Below the pieces are notes generated by a model, which was not told where the DNA came from, did no database searches, and saw only the letters and a list, made by a program, of their open reading frames with translations. A stretch of DNA of 43,461 bases from a virus. Within the stretch, counting starts at the first letter, position 1, and each line of letters opens with the position of its first letter. Location: IMG/VR virus record IMGVR_UViG_3300006920_000080, positions 1-43,461 of that record. One strand, 5' to 3'. Below, piece after piece: positions 6,204-15,594 of the stretch. The position numbers and the translations under genes are program-made.

Positions 6204-8545
6204 TGGCGAACGAAAATTTAGGCACAATATCCTACACGGTTGATGCTAAGACTAAGCCTTTATTGGACGCAAACAAACAGATAGACGCTTCTTTAAATAC
6301 CGTAGAAAAGGGCTTTATTGCTACCGGTGCGGCCTCTACCAAGTTTGACGCTCAGCTAACAAAAACGGCTGTTGGTGTTAAGCGGTCAGGTGAAGCAATG
6401 CGACGCATGAAAGGCCAAGCGCAAAACCTTGGTTTCCAGTTACAGGATATCGCGGTACAGGCTCAAATGGGCACTAACTCGCTTGTTATCCTTGGTCAGC
6501 AGGGTTCACAAATCCTTGGTGCGTTCGGTGCTACTGGTGCGCTTGCTGGTGCCGCTTTGGCAATCGGTGCTGCTTTGGCTGGTGTAGCGTCCAAGGCTTT
6601 AGGAGCTGGTGAAGCAACGAAGGACTATAAGAACGAGCTTGAGCTTCTACAGCAAACAGTAAAAGTCACTGATGATGGCATAACTCAGTTCTCAGATGGA
6701 TTTGCAAAGCTTGCTGCTGAACGACCAGAAATAGCAGTTTCTAAACTTAACAGTGAACTTAGTCGATCAGACTCCATACTTAAAATCGTATCTAACGATG
6801 CATCTACACTTGTTGATGACTTTGCAAATTTCAGCACTAGCGCGGCAAGAAACGAGCTTGATACGTTTGGTTCCGATATTGCTAATATCGTAAAAGAGAC
6901 AACACCATTAACGACCGGACAATTATTCAAGTCTGCGTTTACTAGCTCTGCTGTTCGCCCATACAATGAAATAAGAGACGCTGTTAGTAACCTAATGGAT
7001 GAGTTTAGCTTAACGCGAGATCAGGCCGCTGGACTATCTGTTGCCCTGTCTAATGTCAACACCCCCAAAGGCGTTATAGAGGCGTCAAAGGTTATATCTG
7101 AGCTGGCTTCTAGTTCGGAAAACTCAAACGTCAAGCTGGATAAGCTAAACGTAAAAATGTTTGAGCTTGGCGAGCGTGCAAAAAACCTTGTTCAATCACA
7201 AGAGTCTTTAAATTCCGCTTTATCTGGAATAGAGAGTGTTGGAGATAAGTCAGAGAAGGCAATAGAGAAGAATAAAGAGGCTATGGCAGGTGCGGCCGCC
7301 GCTGCAATAGACCTACAGCAAAAAATACTAATCACAAAAACCGCGATGGAAGACGGCGAAGAGGCTGCGATCCGTCAATCGGTTGCGCTCAGTCTTGGAT
7401 CTCAGGTTTCAGAAGAGCTTAAAGGCAAGGTGGCTGATTTAGCTGTTGAATACTACAATCTGACTCAGGCGCAAAAAGAATCAACCAAGATACAGCGAGA
7501 GCAAGAGACGGCCAATAAGAACGCTCAGAAGCTTGCTGACGATGCTAGGTCTGCAAACCTATCTGATATTGATCAAATAAATCAAAAGGCTCAGGCGCAG
7601 CGTGATTTAATCAATGCTAGCACTGAGTTAAACGCTTTACAGAAAAGCCAAGCAATAGGCGATATAAATCAGCAAGAACAAGGAGAAGTAAATAAAGCAA
7701 CCTTTGGCACGGATGACGAAAGTAATATTGCCTTACAGAACGGTCTAAACATTACAAAGGAAATGGCCGATCAAGTACAAGAACTTGATAACCGAATGAT
7801 GGATTTGGGCACGACAATAAATGACACCCTTGTCGGTTCAGCTCTAACCTTTGGCGACACGATAGGTAGCGCGTTTGCTTCTGCTATTGCTAATGGTGAC
7901 ACGTTAAACGAGACGTTTAAAAACATCGCTGGCACGATAGCCCAGCAAGTACTAGGGCAATTGATTAGCGTTGGCGTTCAGTACGGCATTAACGCAGCGT
8001 TAAAATCTGGTGCTGATGCGACAATGGCAGCCTCTTCTGTTGCAGCGACTATAGCGGCGACGGTTGCTGGTGTTGCTTCTGCTACCACTCTTGCGGCGGC
8101 TTATGCTCCTGCTGCTGCGGCGGCTTCTGTTGCGACTGCTGGCGGTGCGGCTGCTGCTGGTACGGCTGGACTTGTTACGGCTTACTCTACCTCTAACGCT
8201 TTATCGTTGGCAGGCGGACGCTTAAACGGCGGTGCGGTATCACCAAACAGTGCCTACCAAGTTACCGAGAATGGCGCGCCGGAAATGCTAACGGTTGGCG
8301 GTAAAAATATTCTGATGACCGGTAGCCAAGGTGGGACGGTTACGAGCAACAAGGATTTGACCAGTGGAGGAAGTGGCGGGACTACGGTTATCATCAATAA
8401 CAATGCGAGCGGTACGGAGGCAACCAGCACTACTAGCAATGTTGACGGTAAAGAAGTGATTAACATCGTGGTAGCTAACATTAACAGCCGAGGCAAGATA
8501 CACAAAGCCATGACGAACACGACCACGGCCAATAATAAGACGTAA
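6203..8545 (+). CDS. Tail tape measure protein
   Basis: 780 aa from a GTG start overlapping the upstream stop. It has long helical, Ala/Gln/Glu/Lys-rich stretches (residues 1-80 and 290-520), a hydrophobic Gly/Ala segment near 103-134 (LGAFGATGALAGAALAIGAALAG) and a second Ala-rich hydrophobic domain near 590-670, then a Gly/Thr/Asn-rich tail. This is typical of tape measures that set tail length and may help membrane penetration. At about 1.5 A per residue it would give a tail near 115 nm. It is followed by a strong terminator. Confidence 0.9.
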   Translation: MANENLGTISYTVDAKTKPLLDANKQIDASLNTVEKGFIATGAASTKFDAQLTKTAVGVKRSGEAMRRMKGQAQNLGFQLQDIAVQAQMGTNSLVILGQQGSQILGAFGATGALAGAALAIGAALAGVASKALGAGEATKDYKNELELLQQTVKVTDDGITQFSDGFAKLAAERPEIAVSKLNSELSRSDSILKIVSNDASTLVDDFANFSTSAARNELDTFGSDIANIVKETTPLTTGQLFKSAFTSSAVRPYNEIRDAVSNLMDEFSLTRDQAAGLSVALSNVNTPKGVIEASKVISELASSSENSNVKLDKLNVKMFELGERAKNLVQSQESLNSALSGIESVGDKSEKAIEKNKEAMAGAAAAAIDLQQKILITKTAMEDGEEAAIRQSVALSLGSQVSEELKGKVADLAVEYYNLTQAQKESTKIQREQETANKNAQKLADDARSANLSDIDQINQKAQAQRDLINASTELNALQKSQAIGDINQQEQGEVNKATFGTDDESNIALQNGLNITKEMADQVQELDNRMMDLGTTINDTLVGSALTFGDTIGSAFASAIANGDTLNETFKNIAGTIAQQVLGQLISVGVQYGINAALKSGADATMAASSVAATIAATVAGVASATTLAAAYAPAAAAASVATAGGAAAAGTAGLVTAYSTSNALSLAGGRLNGGAVSPNSAYQVTENGAPEMLTVGGKNILMTGSQGGTVTSNKDLTSGGSGGTTVIINNNASGTEATSTTSNVDGKEVINIVVANINSRGKIHKAMTNTTTANNKT

Positions 8546-8572
8546 AAAAAGCCCCTTATGGGGCTTTTTTTA
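8545..8572. terminator. Bidirectional terminator between tape measure and 8578 gene
   Basis: AGCCCC/GGGGCT stem with TTAT loop, flanked by A and T runs on both sides (8544-8571), so it should stop transcription from both the tape measure (plus) and the minus-strand gene at 8578-8955. Confidence 0.9.
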
Positions 8573-8577
8573 ATTAG

Positions 8578-8955
8578 TTAACAGCCAGCGAACGCATCTG
8601 AGTGACCTAGCGACATTCTTAGCTTATCTTCCAGCTCTAGGTTTCGCTTATCCGATGTGGCCATATATCTTTCAAGTTCTTCAATTCTTTTATTGGCCAT
8701 ATCGTAAAAACCTAAATTCAAAACTTTATCTCTGAATTTTTGCAGTGGAGCTGATCCATTCCAAGTGCATGAAATAGACCCATGAGACCCGTTTTCAGTT
8801 GATCCTTCAAACACTTGCTGTAAGACGTATTCAACAACTTCGTCTTGACATGATAGGGACTGTAAAAAATCAAGCGTTTCCTCTGGCGACATAGCTTCAA
8901 GTAATTCATTTGGATCTTCTACTGTGATAGTTACTTTTGCATTTTCAATCTTCAT
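8578..8955 (-). CDS. Hypothetical early protein inserted in the tail operon
   Basis: 125 aa, acidic. N-terminal MKIENAKVTITVEDPNELL suggests a short beta-alpha unit, and the C-terminal third (ANKRIEELERYMATSDKRNLELEDKL) predicts a coiled coil. It has its own early promoter (8984-9012), SD AAGGAG and shared terminator, and lies antisense to the tail genes. This layout is that of an independently expressed insert (moron). Function unknown. Confidence 0.75.
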   Translation of the reverse strand: MKIENAKVTITVEDPNELLEAMSPEETLDFLQSLSCQDEVVEYVLQQVFEGSTENGSHGSISCTWNGSAPLQKFRDKVLNLGFYDMANKRIEELERYMATSDKRNLELEDKLRMSLGHSDAFAGC

Positions 8956-8983
8956 TTCTTCTCTCCTTCGTTTAAGTAAACTA

Positions 8984-9012
8984 ACATTAATCTATATACA
9001 AACCCATTGCAA
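8984..9012 (-). promoter_or_regulatory. Early-class promoter for the 8578-8955 gene
   Basis: Minus strand: TTGCAA (9007-9012), 17-nt spacer, TAATGT (8984-8989), with TAGATTAATGTT spanning the -10. Followed by AAGGAG before the start. Confidence 0.8.
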
Positions 9013-9032
9013 TACTTTTCTCATCTTTTATT

Positions 9033-9041
9033 TGATACAAT
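9033..9041 (+). promoter_or_regulatory. Extended -10 promoter restarting the tail operon
   Basis: TGATACAAT (TG at 9033-9034, TACAAT at 9036-9041) with no good -35 box. It lies 28 bases before the 9069 start. A new start is needed here because the terminator at 8545-8572 cuts off the upstream operon. Confidence 0.5.
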
Positions 9042-9068
9042 GACGAAAACACTCTCAAGGGCGTAAAT

Positions 9069-9548
9069 ATGGCCGACATAGATTTCCCGTCTACACTTCG
9101 AGGCGCGATACAAAGCACGAAAAGCACAGCACAAGCGGCAGGCTTTAATGAGTCTAGCCCCGCTGCTGGTGCTTCGTACACGCAAGCATTCACGACAGAC
9201 CAGCCGACGTTCATTAGCTTTGACCTAAAATTTAACGTCAATCAGGCTATGTATTTTGACGCATGGGCAAGAGCTAACAAGATATTCAATAGCGGCCTGT
9301 ATTTCAATATGGATTTTGGCGACGAGTACGGCATAACCACTCAAGAAGTACGCTTTGTTTCGGCAGGTGTCCCAACAATGGCGCAGAATGGATTCGTTAC
9401 GAGTTATCAAGGCTGTCAGGTGATTTGCAAGGTTTACGATAAACCAGACGCGGACTTTATTGTTTCGTTCTTCGAAGTTTACGGAGGCGATTTAGATCAA
9501 CTAAGCCAGCTTGATATTATGATTAACCAAAACTGGCCGGAGGTGTAG
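9069..9548 (+). CDS. Minor tail protein
   Basis: 159 aa. First gene after the tape measure in the tail-tip block, in the place of lambda gpM. The sequence is beta-rich with aromatic residues (FISFDLKFNVNQAMYFDAWARANK) and an acidic C terminus. I do not recognise a precise family. It is followed after four bases by the DUF1833 gene. Confidence 0.6.
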   Translation: MADIDFPSTLRGAIQSTKSTAQAAGFNESSPAAGASYTQAFTTDQPTFISFDLKFNVNQAMYFDAWARANKIFNSGLYFNMDFGDEYGITTQEVRFVSAGVPTMAQNGFVTSYQGCQVICKVYDKPDADFIVSFFEVYGGDLDQLSQLDIMINQNWPEV

Positions 9549-9552
9549 AATT

Positions 9553-10071
9553 ATGGCAGCCGACTTAGACAGCTTAATAGCCAAGTACCGCAACGAAAAG
9601 CCAGTAGAGCCAATCGTGTGGCCTACAATCGAGATCTATAACGAAACCACAGGCGTTTTCCGCTTCGTTCGTGACTATGCCGATAAAACGTTCACCATAG
9701 AATCAGGAGCCGATAGAAACGCTGGTGAGTCCGTAGAGTTTAAGGCGATAGGATTCAGTGCGCCTAGTCCGTCGCAAGGTTCGGAGCCAAGCGTCACTAT
9801 TAACGTGACATTGCAGCGCGTCGGGTCAGAAATGAAAGCACAGCTTAAAAAACTGCGCGGGTTCTTATCGTTCAACCCTGCATATTTTGTCTGGCGTGAA
9901 TACATTTCGACTGACACTAGCGCGCCGGTATCAGTTTATTATTTGTATGTGAAAAGCATTACCATGGACTCAGGCGCAATTACCATTGTAGCCTCTGATG
10001 AAAACCCATTAGCACAGCCTGTATCATCCATTGCAACCGTAGGGCGTTTCCCTGCTTTGGCGGATCTATGA
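9553..10071 (+). CDS. DUF1833-like minor tail (tip) protein
   Basis: 172 aa. Pattern of the DUF1833 tail family: N-terminal IEIYNETTGVFRFVRDYADKTF, a VEFKAIGFSAPSPSQ segment, then VTLQRVG and a C-terminal beta part ending in ASDENPLAQPV. In position it is the counterpart of lambda gpL, in the tail tip ahead of the NlpC/P60 peptidase. Overlaps the next gene by four bases (ATGA). Confidence 0.7.
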   Translation: MAADLDSLIAKYRNEKPVEPIVWPTIEIYNETTGVFRFVRDYADKTFTIESGADRNAGESVEFKAIGFSAPSPSQGSEPSVTINVTLQRVGSEMKAQLKKLRGFLSFNPAYFVWREYISTDTSAPVSVYYLYVKSITMDSGAITIVASDENPLAQPVSSIATVGRFPALADL

Positions 10072-10442
10072 CACACGACGAATTTATTAATGCCGTCATC
10101 GGTAAGCCTTGGGTAAATCGTGCTGACGGAATGAACGAGTTTGATTGCTGGGGTTTGGTGGTTGCGTATTATCGCGAGGTGCTAGGTATCACGATACCGG
10201 TTTACCTTGGCGGCGACATACAAAGTGGATACTTAGAAGAAATCGATTCTGGACGCTGGAAAGAAGGCCAAGGAATCGTTTTCATGTGCTTTCTTGATGG
10301 TGTTCCAGCGCATTGCGGCTTAGCGTTTGGTGGTAAAGTCTTACACGCCCACGGTTGGAAAGGCTTCGGGCAAGTAACCATGCAGCCACTTAGAAAAGTA
10401 CAACGCTTATTTAAGGATGTAAAAATATATGTTTATTGTTAA
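10068..10442 (+). CDS. NlpC/P60 cysteine peptidase, tail tip
   Basis: 124 aa. Catalytic signature of NlpC/P60 (C40) enzymes: FDCWGL with Cys27, PAHCGL with His82 and a third polar residue at His93 or His95 (LHAHG). These enzymes cut peptidoglycan stem peptides; the tail-tip homologue of lambda gpK helps DNA entry or tail assembly. The next gene starts inside its last codons (14-base overlap), as for gpK/gpI/gpJ-type blocks. Confidence 0.85.
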   Translation: MTHDEFINAVIGKPWVNRADGMNEFDCWGLVVAYYREVLGITIPVYLGGDIQSGYLEEIDSGRWKEGQGIVFMCFLDGVPAHCGLAFGGKVLHAHGWKGFGQVTMQPLRKVQRLFKDVKIYVYC

Positions 10443-13047
10443 ACGCCATCCAATCGGTGAAAAAGAACTAATGCACGCCGCACCTAATCGCGCCGTCATT
10501 GAATATCTTACGGATTATGACGACCAGCGAGATATGGAGGTTGATGTTTATCTAAATGGCGGTGAGCTGCTATCTAAGGGAGATTATAAGCGCGTCTTGA
10601 AAGAAGGCGACATCTTGACGTTATCCTACCGTCCGTCAGGCGTTGAAGTAGTGGTGTATGCCGTTATAGCTATCGTCGCTGCGTTGGTGCTTGTTTCTTT
10701 AGTTCCTAAGCCAGAAACGCCAAACGTCGTCGGGGAAACATCTTCAAGCCCTAATAACTTAGTGTCAGGTCAAAGCAACAAAGTTCGTAAATATGAGGCA
10801 ATACCTAATATATATGGTCGCGTTCGGTCGTATCCTGATCTAATAGGTAACCCAATACCAGAATGGAACACAAACACTAAACAGGTAAGAGAGGTTTTTT
10901 TAATCGGTGAGGGTGAATATCAAATAAATGCTATACGTGACTCCGATACAAACATATCAGAGATCGCGAATTCAACCGCCACAGTATACCCGCCAAACAC
11001 CTATCCTTCCGACCTAAAGCGTGTAGGGTTTCTTGATGGTATTAGCGATGAGGAAATGCTTGCCCCTGATGATGCAAGCTTGGTTTGGTCTGGTAATGCA
11101 AAGCATGAGAATGTAGGAATATCCGTAGGGTTTAGCGGTCTAACTTACATGAACTTTACGGGGTCAAATTCTGTTACGTTGGATTTCAAATATGCACTAA
11201 ACCCAACACTAGACTGGAATAATGTTATTTTTGACGTTGGTGAGTCGGTATCTATTGAAGGGACAGCTTCGAATAACGGCGTCAAAACCGTTTCCTCTAC
11301 ATCTGTACTTGCTGGCGTTATGACAATAAACTTTGTAGAAGCTACCGTAGCAGAAAGCGCAGGAACTTCCGGCCTTATTTCGTCGGTGAGGGACTACATA
11401 TTGGCTCTTGGAACTACCACTGTAGGCGATGATTTAGATATAGGTTATGGAAGCGAGATAAAAACCTCTGCTTTTGGTAATTTTGGCGCTGATGGTTACG
11501 CCGTGGGTGGTGGTGATACTTACATCATATTGCAGTATGACGAATCAGGCGGAACAGGCGTATCGACCGCTACAACCATAGAGAAAATAACAGGAACAGG
11601 TGCCGTCAATACCATTGGGCCATACGTTATGCCAAACGAAGCGGAGCAGGTATGGTTTAACGTGGTTGCCAATAGCGGCTTACAAAGTAATGACGGCGGT
11701 ACTATTTCTGTAAGCGCGATAGTTTACGTTCAAAGAATAGACAGCTTCGGCGCTGATGTTGGCGCACCTATTTCTAGTACTGTTACGCTGACAGGACAAT
11801 CAAGTAAAAAACTTGGATCTACGGTTAAAGTTGTAGGTATTGGTGGCTCAAGAGTGAAGGTTTACGCTAACAGAACAACAGGCACTTACACGGGAGCGGC
11901 TATACAGACAATTGCGCTAGAAGAGGTTTTCACTGTCAATGATTACTCAGGTGCTAACTTTGGCGACGTAACTGTAATTGATGTTATAACAACGTCATCA
12001 AAGACGGAATCCACCTCAAGCCGTAAAATAAACGTTGACGTTACTAGAAAGCTTAACGGTGTCGCTACCACAAATTTCGCTGATGCGGTAAAAGATTTGA
12101 TCGTTAACAAGGGGAATCGTCCAGAGTCAGAGATCGATTTGGTTGGGCTCTATGAAATCTCTGACAGTCTGACCGACGATCTAAAAGAGTTTTCGTTTAC
12201 CTTTGATGACAAAAATATCTCTCTTGCACAGGCTGTACAAACTGTTTGCAACGTGGCGAGAGTGAATGTGTACCGTGATGGTCAAATGTGGCGTTTCAAC
12301 CGCGAAGAGGCTAAGCCGAGAACCTACGTTTTTAATCGCAGGAACTTAGCGAGCGGCGACAATCAGAAATACACGCAAAGCGTTCGACTACCAAATGATT
12401 ATGATTCTGTTTCGCTACGCTACTATAATCGAGATATAGAGAGCTTTGATGAGGTGCTAATTCGCATCGACTCAGGAACCCAATCTTTTATTGTCGGCGA
12501 AGATGGTGCACGACCTTACGAGCTTGAGCTTGCTGGATGTTCAAACTACGCTCAGGCGCTGAACAGAGCAAACCTAGAGGCGCGTAAAATAGTTTATTTA
12601 AGGAGAGGCGTTGAGGATGTGGCGCTTATTGATGCGGGTAACGTTGACATTGGTGACCGTGTTGCATGGTGCGATATTTACGACGGCGAGACAATGGACG
12701 GTGAAATTGTCGGACAGGATGGCTCTACCCTCTACACAAGCGAAGAAATCGTATTAGAAGACGGAGTCACGTATTATGCGATGATTACCGATCAAGACGG
12801 GCAGGCAATGACACCGGTAGAGGTTGCCGCGGTAGTTGGTAACTCTAAAGCGTTTACAGCCACTCTTGCTGGTGATGTGCTTATTGCTGATAATTACCTA
12901 GTACAAGCAGGATCTAAATACATCATCGGCTCAGTGGATGACATAGATGATACAGATTACAGTGTAGTTTCTCGCGGCGGCAATGAAAATGGTCGTATCA
13001 GTATAGAGCTGGTACAATACTCAGATAATATATACGAGGCTGACTAA
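10429..13047 (+). CDS. TipJ-family tail tip / host specificity protein
   Basis: 872 aa. The N-terminal part (residues 1-65) is a small domain like the lambda gpI region, followed by a hydrophobic segment (VVVYAVIAIVAALVLVSLV, about 74-92), a Pro/Ser/Asn linker, and the gpJ-like hub domains (YGRVRSYPDLI; AVQTVCNVARVNVYRDGQMWRF; IDAGNVDIGDRVAWCDI). This matches TipJ proteins that build the tail tip and position receptor-binding parts. It may combine roles split between gpI and gpJ in lambda. Its stop overlaps the start of the next fibre gene. Confidence 0.85.
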   Translation: MFIVKRHPIGEKELMHAAPNRAVIEYLTDYDDQRDMEVDVYLNGGELLSKGDYKRVLKEGDILTLSYRPSGVEVVVYAVIAIVAALVLVSLVPKPETPNVVGETSSSPNNLVSGQSNKVRKYEAIPNIYGRVRSYPDLIGNPIPEWNTNTKQVREVFLIGEGEYQINAIRDSDTNISEIANSTATVYPPNTYPSDLKRVGFLDGISDEEMLAPDDASLVWSGNAKHENVGISVGFSGLTYMNFTGSNSVTLDFKYALNPTLDWNNVIFDVGESVSIEGTASNNGVKTVSSTSVLAGVMTINFVEATVAESAGTSGLISSVRDYILALGTTTVGDDLDIGYGSEIKTSAFGNFGADGYAVGGGDTYIILQYDESGGTGVSTATTIEKITGTGAVNTIGPYVMPNEAEQVWFNVVANSGLQSNDGGTISVSAIVYVQRIDSFGADVGAPISSTVTLTGQSSKKLGSTVKVVGIGGSRVKVYANRTTGTYTGAAIQTIALEEVFTVNDYSGANFGDVTVIDVITTSSKTESTSSRKINVDVTRKLNGVATTNFADAVKDLIVNKGNRPESEIDLVGLYEISDSLTDDLKEFSFTFDDKNISLAQAVQTVCNVARVNVYRDGQMWRFNREEAKPRTYVFNRRNLASGDNQKYTQSVRLPNDYDSVSLRYYNRDIESFDEVLIRIDSGTQSFIVGEDGARPYELELAGCSNYAQALNRANLEARKIVYLRRGVEDVALIDAGNVDIGDRVAWCDIYDGETMDGEIVGQDGSTLYTSEEIVLEDGVTYYAMITDQDGQAMTPVEVAAVVGNSKAFTATLAGDVLIADNYLVQAGSKYIIGSVDDIDDTDYSVVSRGGNENGRISIELVQYSDNIYEAD

Positions 13048-13754
13048 TGGCTATTAATGATCCAACAGACTTAACAGCGAATCCGCTTGGAACAAAGAAT
13101 CTTTATGTTGGCGCTAGAAATGCCAGCGATTTAGATAAGATTGTAAATGGAACGGCTGATTGGTATGTAAACCGATTCGGCAACAATATCCGATCAATGG
13201 CAAGCTTGACTAACCTATATGATCAATTTCAAGTATCATTTGCTGCGCTTCAAGCTCAGTTTTCAGTTGAATTTCAAACAACTTTAGACGATTTTAACAC
13301 CGACTCACAAACGGTTTTAAACGCTTTTAGCGCTAACGGAACTCAAGCAATAACTGATTTTAACACTAGCGCAGACGAAGCTTTTGCAAGAATCGGCGCT
13401 TTTGACAATACTGGTGAATGGGTAACGGCAACCGCTTATGTAACAAATCAGTTATGGCAAGATCCTAGCGATTTGACTTGGTATCTTGTGCTGATGGATT
13501 ACACTTCCGGCGCCAACGTTGCGGCCGACATAGCAAGCGGAAATGTCGCTATATTCTCAAGCTCGGTATACAACTACAGTTACGTTTTCATAAATGACGT
13601 ACTTGGTGATAAAATAACATTCGGATCAGATTTCGATGATGTTGACGCTTACGATTTACTGCTTGGTAAAGTGTATGGCGGTACAGCAACAGCGGCAGAA
13701 ATAAACGTTTCAAGTAGAGTAAATAACCAACTTGGCATTATTGCGGGAGCATAA
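13047..13754 (+). CDS. Tail fibre protein
   Basis: 235 aa. N-terminal tip-attachment-like region, then heptad-like repeats around residues 60-115 with regularly spaced Phe (FQVSF..LQAQFSVEF..TLDDF), suggesting a trimeric coiled coil. After that comes an aromatic module (GEWVTATAYVTNQLWQ and WYLVL) like small carbohydrate-binding units. Likely part of the receptor-binding fibre. Starts at the stop of the TipJ gene. Confidence 0.65.
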   Translation: MAINDPTDLTANPLGTKNLYVGARNASDLDKIVNGTADWYVNRFGNNIRSMASLTNLYDQFQVSFAALQAQFSVEFQTTLDDFNTDSQTVLNAFSANGTQAITDFNTSADEAFARIGAFDNTGEWVTATAYVTNQLWQDPSDLTWYLVLMDYTSGANVAADIASGNVAIFSSSVYNYSYVFINDVLGDKITFGSDFDDVDAYDLLLGKVYGGTATAAEINVSSRVNNQLGIIAGA

Positions 13755-13757
13755 TAA

Positions 13758-14573
13758 ATGGCAACTTTAACAGATATCGTAAAGGCAAAGGCAGGAATTA
13801 ACGCCGTTATTGGAGATCCTAATTATTTAGGGTATTGGGCAGATTTGACGGGATCGGTATTGCTTGGTCAAATTGTTAGTCGCGACGGTGATTTTTGGCA
13901 GGCTGTAGAACTTATTGCAGACGTAACAGCTAGCACGCCTACCGTTTCTAATGATTCTTGGTTTAAGCGTCAAGACGCTGTTTTTGATTTTACTGTAAGT
14001 CAATACGCTGTCGGCAACCCTGCTATTGTTAGTTATATCTATAAAAACCGATCAATTAGCTCTATTGAGTATTTTATATGGCCTGCCACTGGTCAGGTTT
14101 TTGCAACTAATGGCGCTACGGGTACGTTTAGTGATCCTCTTGATTTTGATCCTGCTACTGGTGTTGATAGCGGAATAACAGGCACGCTATCTCAGGTTAA
14201 CTCGGTGTTACCGTCAAGCATACCAAAAACCTTTACAAGTACGGCTCAGTTGATATCGCAAGGTGGTTTGGTCACTGTGGCGCATGGGTTATTAGATGCT
14301 AATGGAAGTGCGATTGTTCCTTTTCACGTAGATGCATTTATTGTGTGCACGACGGCAGAGAATGGCTTTTCTATTGGCGATAGGCAGAAGGCTAACTTAC
14401 AGTCATCGGATGCCGGAACTACTAGAATATCGACTATTTATTATGATGACACTGATATATCTATTCGTTATCCGAACACTACGCAAGCATTTCTATCCGG
14501 TAATAAAGCTGATGGCAATGGCGTAGTTCTTACTAACGCAAATTGGGAGCTGTATTTAACAGCGTGGTATTGA
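13758..14573 (+). CDS. Distal tail fibre / receptor-binding protein
   Basis: 271 aa, beta-rich, acidic. It opens with a short aromatic module (YWADLTGSVLLGQIVSRDG and FWQAVELI) related in style to the one in the preceding fibre gene, then a Thr/Ser/Gly-rich stretch and a compact C-terminal domain ending in NWELYLTAWY. It is the last large tail gene and is a good candidate for the host-binding tip. No enzymatic motif seen. Confidence 0.6.
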   Translation: MATLTDIVKAKAGINAVIGDPNYLGYWADLTGSVLLGQIVSRDGDFWQAVELIADVTASTPTVSNDSWFKRQDAVFDFTVSQYAVGNPAIVSYIYKNRSISSIEYFIWPATGQVFATNGATGTFSDPLDFDPATGVDSGITGTLSQVNSVLPSSIPKTFTSTAQLISQGGLVTVAHGLLDANGSAIVPFHVDAFIVCTTAENGFSIGDRQKANLQSSDAGTTRISTIYYDDTDISIRYPNTTQAFLSGNKADGNGVVLTNANWELYLTAWY

Positions 14574-14575
14574 TT

Positions 14576-14773
14576 ATGAAATATTACATATCAAGCTTAA
14601 ACGGTGGGTATTTAGTTTCAGTTGAATCGGATAGTCAGATGTTAAAAATATTTCCTGATGGACTGAAAGAGATTAGCGCCGACACGGCAAAAGAATTTTC
14701 ATTATATTCTGGCTCTCATAATTACTCATATAATGAAAAGACTAAAACTGTAAGATGGTCTGAGAAAAATTAA
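14576..14773 (+). CDS. Small hypothetical protein after the fibre
   Basis: 65 aa (MKYYISSLNGGYLVSVES...). The ATG at 14576, two bases past the fibre stop, is chosen over an earlier ATG at 14543 inside the fibre gene. It may be a fibre chaperone by position, but the sequence gives no proof. Last gene of the tail operon, before a terminator. Confidence 0.55.
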   Translation: MKYYISSLNGGYLVSVESDSQMLKIFPDGLKEISADTAKEFSLYSGSHNYSYNEKTKTVRWSEKN

Positions 14774-14796
14774 ATAATACTCACTGCGAAATAAAC

Positions 14797-14824
14797 AAAG
14801 CCCCTATAAAGGGGCTTTTTTTTC
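14797..14824. terminator. Bidirectional terminator closing the tail operon
   Basis: AAAGCCCC/GGGGCTTT with TATAAA loop, then T run on plus. It sits between convergent genes and also contains the stop codon of the minus-strand lipoprotein gene (14804-14806). Confidence 0.9.
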
Positions 14825-15040
14825 CGTGCAATCTATCGACGTACTGCTTTTCGTTTCATCCTCGGTAAACGATATGTTTACTTTTCCTTTATAAACACCA
14901 CAATACTCTTCGGCCATCTTGGTATTAATTTCAACCAAATCTTGAACGGTTGTTACCCCTTTCGATTTTCCACCCATTGATTCACAACCTGTTAAGCTTA
15001 CAATGGTTAACGATAACGATAACAATAATAACTTATTCAT
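14804..15040 (-). CDS. Small lipoprotein
   Basis: 78 aa from the ATG at 15040 (SD GAGG). The signal peptide MNKLLLLSLSLTIVSLTGC ends in a clear lipobox (LTGC, Cys19), followed by Gly/Ser/Lys and a short helical, acidic C-terminal domain with two more Cys. Likely an outer- or inner-membrane lipoprotein made early. Superinfection exclusion or envelope change is possible; an Rz1-type spanin is less likely because there is no proline-rich part and no Rz partner. The C terminus is encoded inside the terminator hairpin. Confidence 0.75.
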   Translation of the reverse strand: MNKLLLLSLSLTIVSLTGCESMGGKSKGVTTVQDLVEINTKMAEEYCGVYKGKVNISFTEDETKSSTSIDCTEKKAPL

Positions 15041-15051
15041 TTTGCTTACCT

Positions 15052-15594
15052 CTATTTTAGTTTTGCTATTTGTGACTCTGTTAGCTTGCCTGTTTCGCTT
15101 TCGCACTTGGCAATTATTTGCTCAATAGTCCATCCGTTTTCCATGGCAACTTTCATTTGTGGTAATGCTGACATAAAATCGTCTTCTGGGAACATTTTCG
15201 CTGCTGGTGGCTCTAGGTATTCGACAAAGTAAGGCACTGTCTTTTGTCGTGATTCCCGCAAGATTGTCTTATGACCTTTCTTGTCTATGTGTGACAGTGC
15301 TTTGATACGTATACCGCCAGCCTCTTTACCGGCCCACTTAACTGATGGATCACAATAAATACACGCTGACCGACCTACCCATTTACTAGAGTCTTTACCC
15401 CAGCACTCAGCAAGCACACGGCGCATACCAAGTGACGGCTTCCACGGCTTCCCGTTGTCGCCCTTAAAGCTTACGGTTACTGGTTGGTCAGTGTTTGTGA
15501 CATTCACCGCGGTAACCGTGACAATGGTTTCTCCGCCCAAATCTAACGCATTTAATTGATCAGATTTCGCTTGTAATGTTGCTGAAATATCCAT
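15052..15594 (-). CDS. Recombination-associated protein, partner of the exonuclease
   Basis: 180 aa, starting at 15594 where TGATG joins it to the exonuclease stop. It contains a DNA-binding-like beta domain (VSFKGDNGKPWKPSLGMRRVLAECWG, WVGRSACIYCDPSVKW) and a C-terminal helix pair (WTIEQIIAKCESETGKLTESQIAKL). Proteins of this shape are often encoded next to RecE-like exonucleases. A role in annealing or end processing is inference. Confidence 0.6.
   Translation of the reverse strand: MDISATLQAKSDQLNALDLGGETIVTVTAVNVTNTDQPVTVSFKGDNGKPWKPSLGMRRVLAECWGKDSSKWVGRSACIYCDPSVKWAGKEAGGIRIKALSHIDKKGHKTILRESRQKTVPYFVEYLEPPAAKMFPEDDFMSALPQMKVAMENGWTIEQIIAKCESETGKLTESQIAKLK

Noticed and set aside
5604-6210. 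Programmed frameshift in the tail chaperone
   Set aside because: No slippery heptamer with a matching second frame before the tape measure; stop and start simply overlap.
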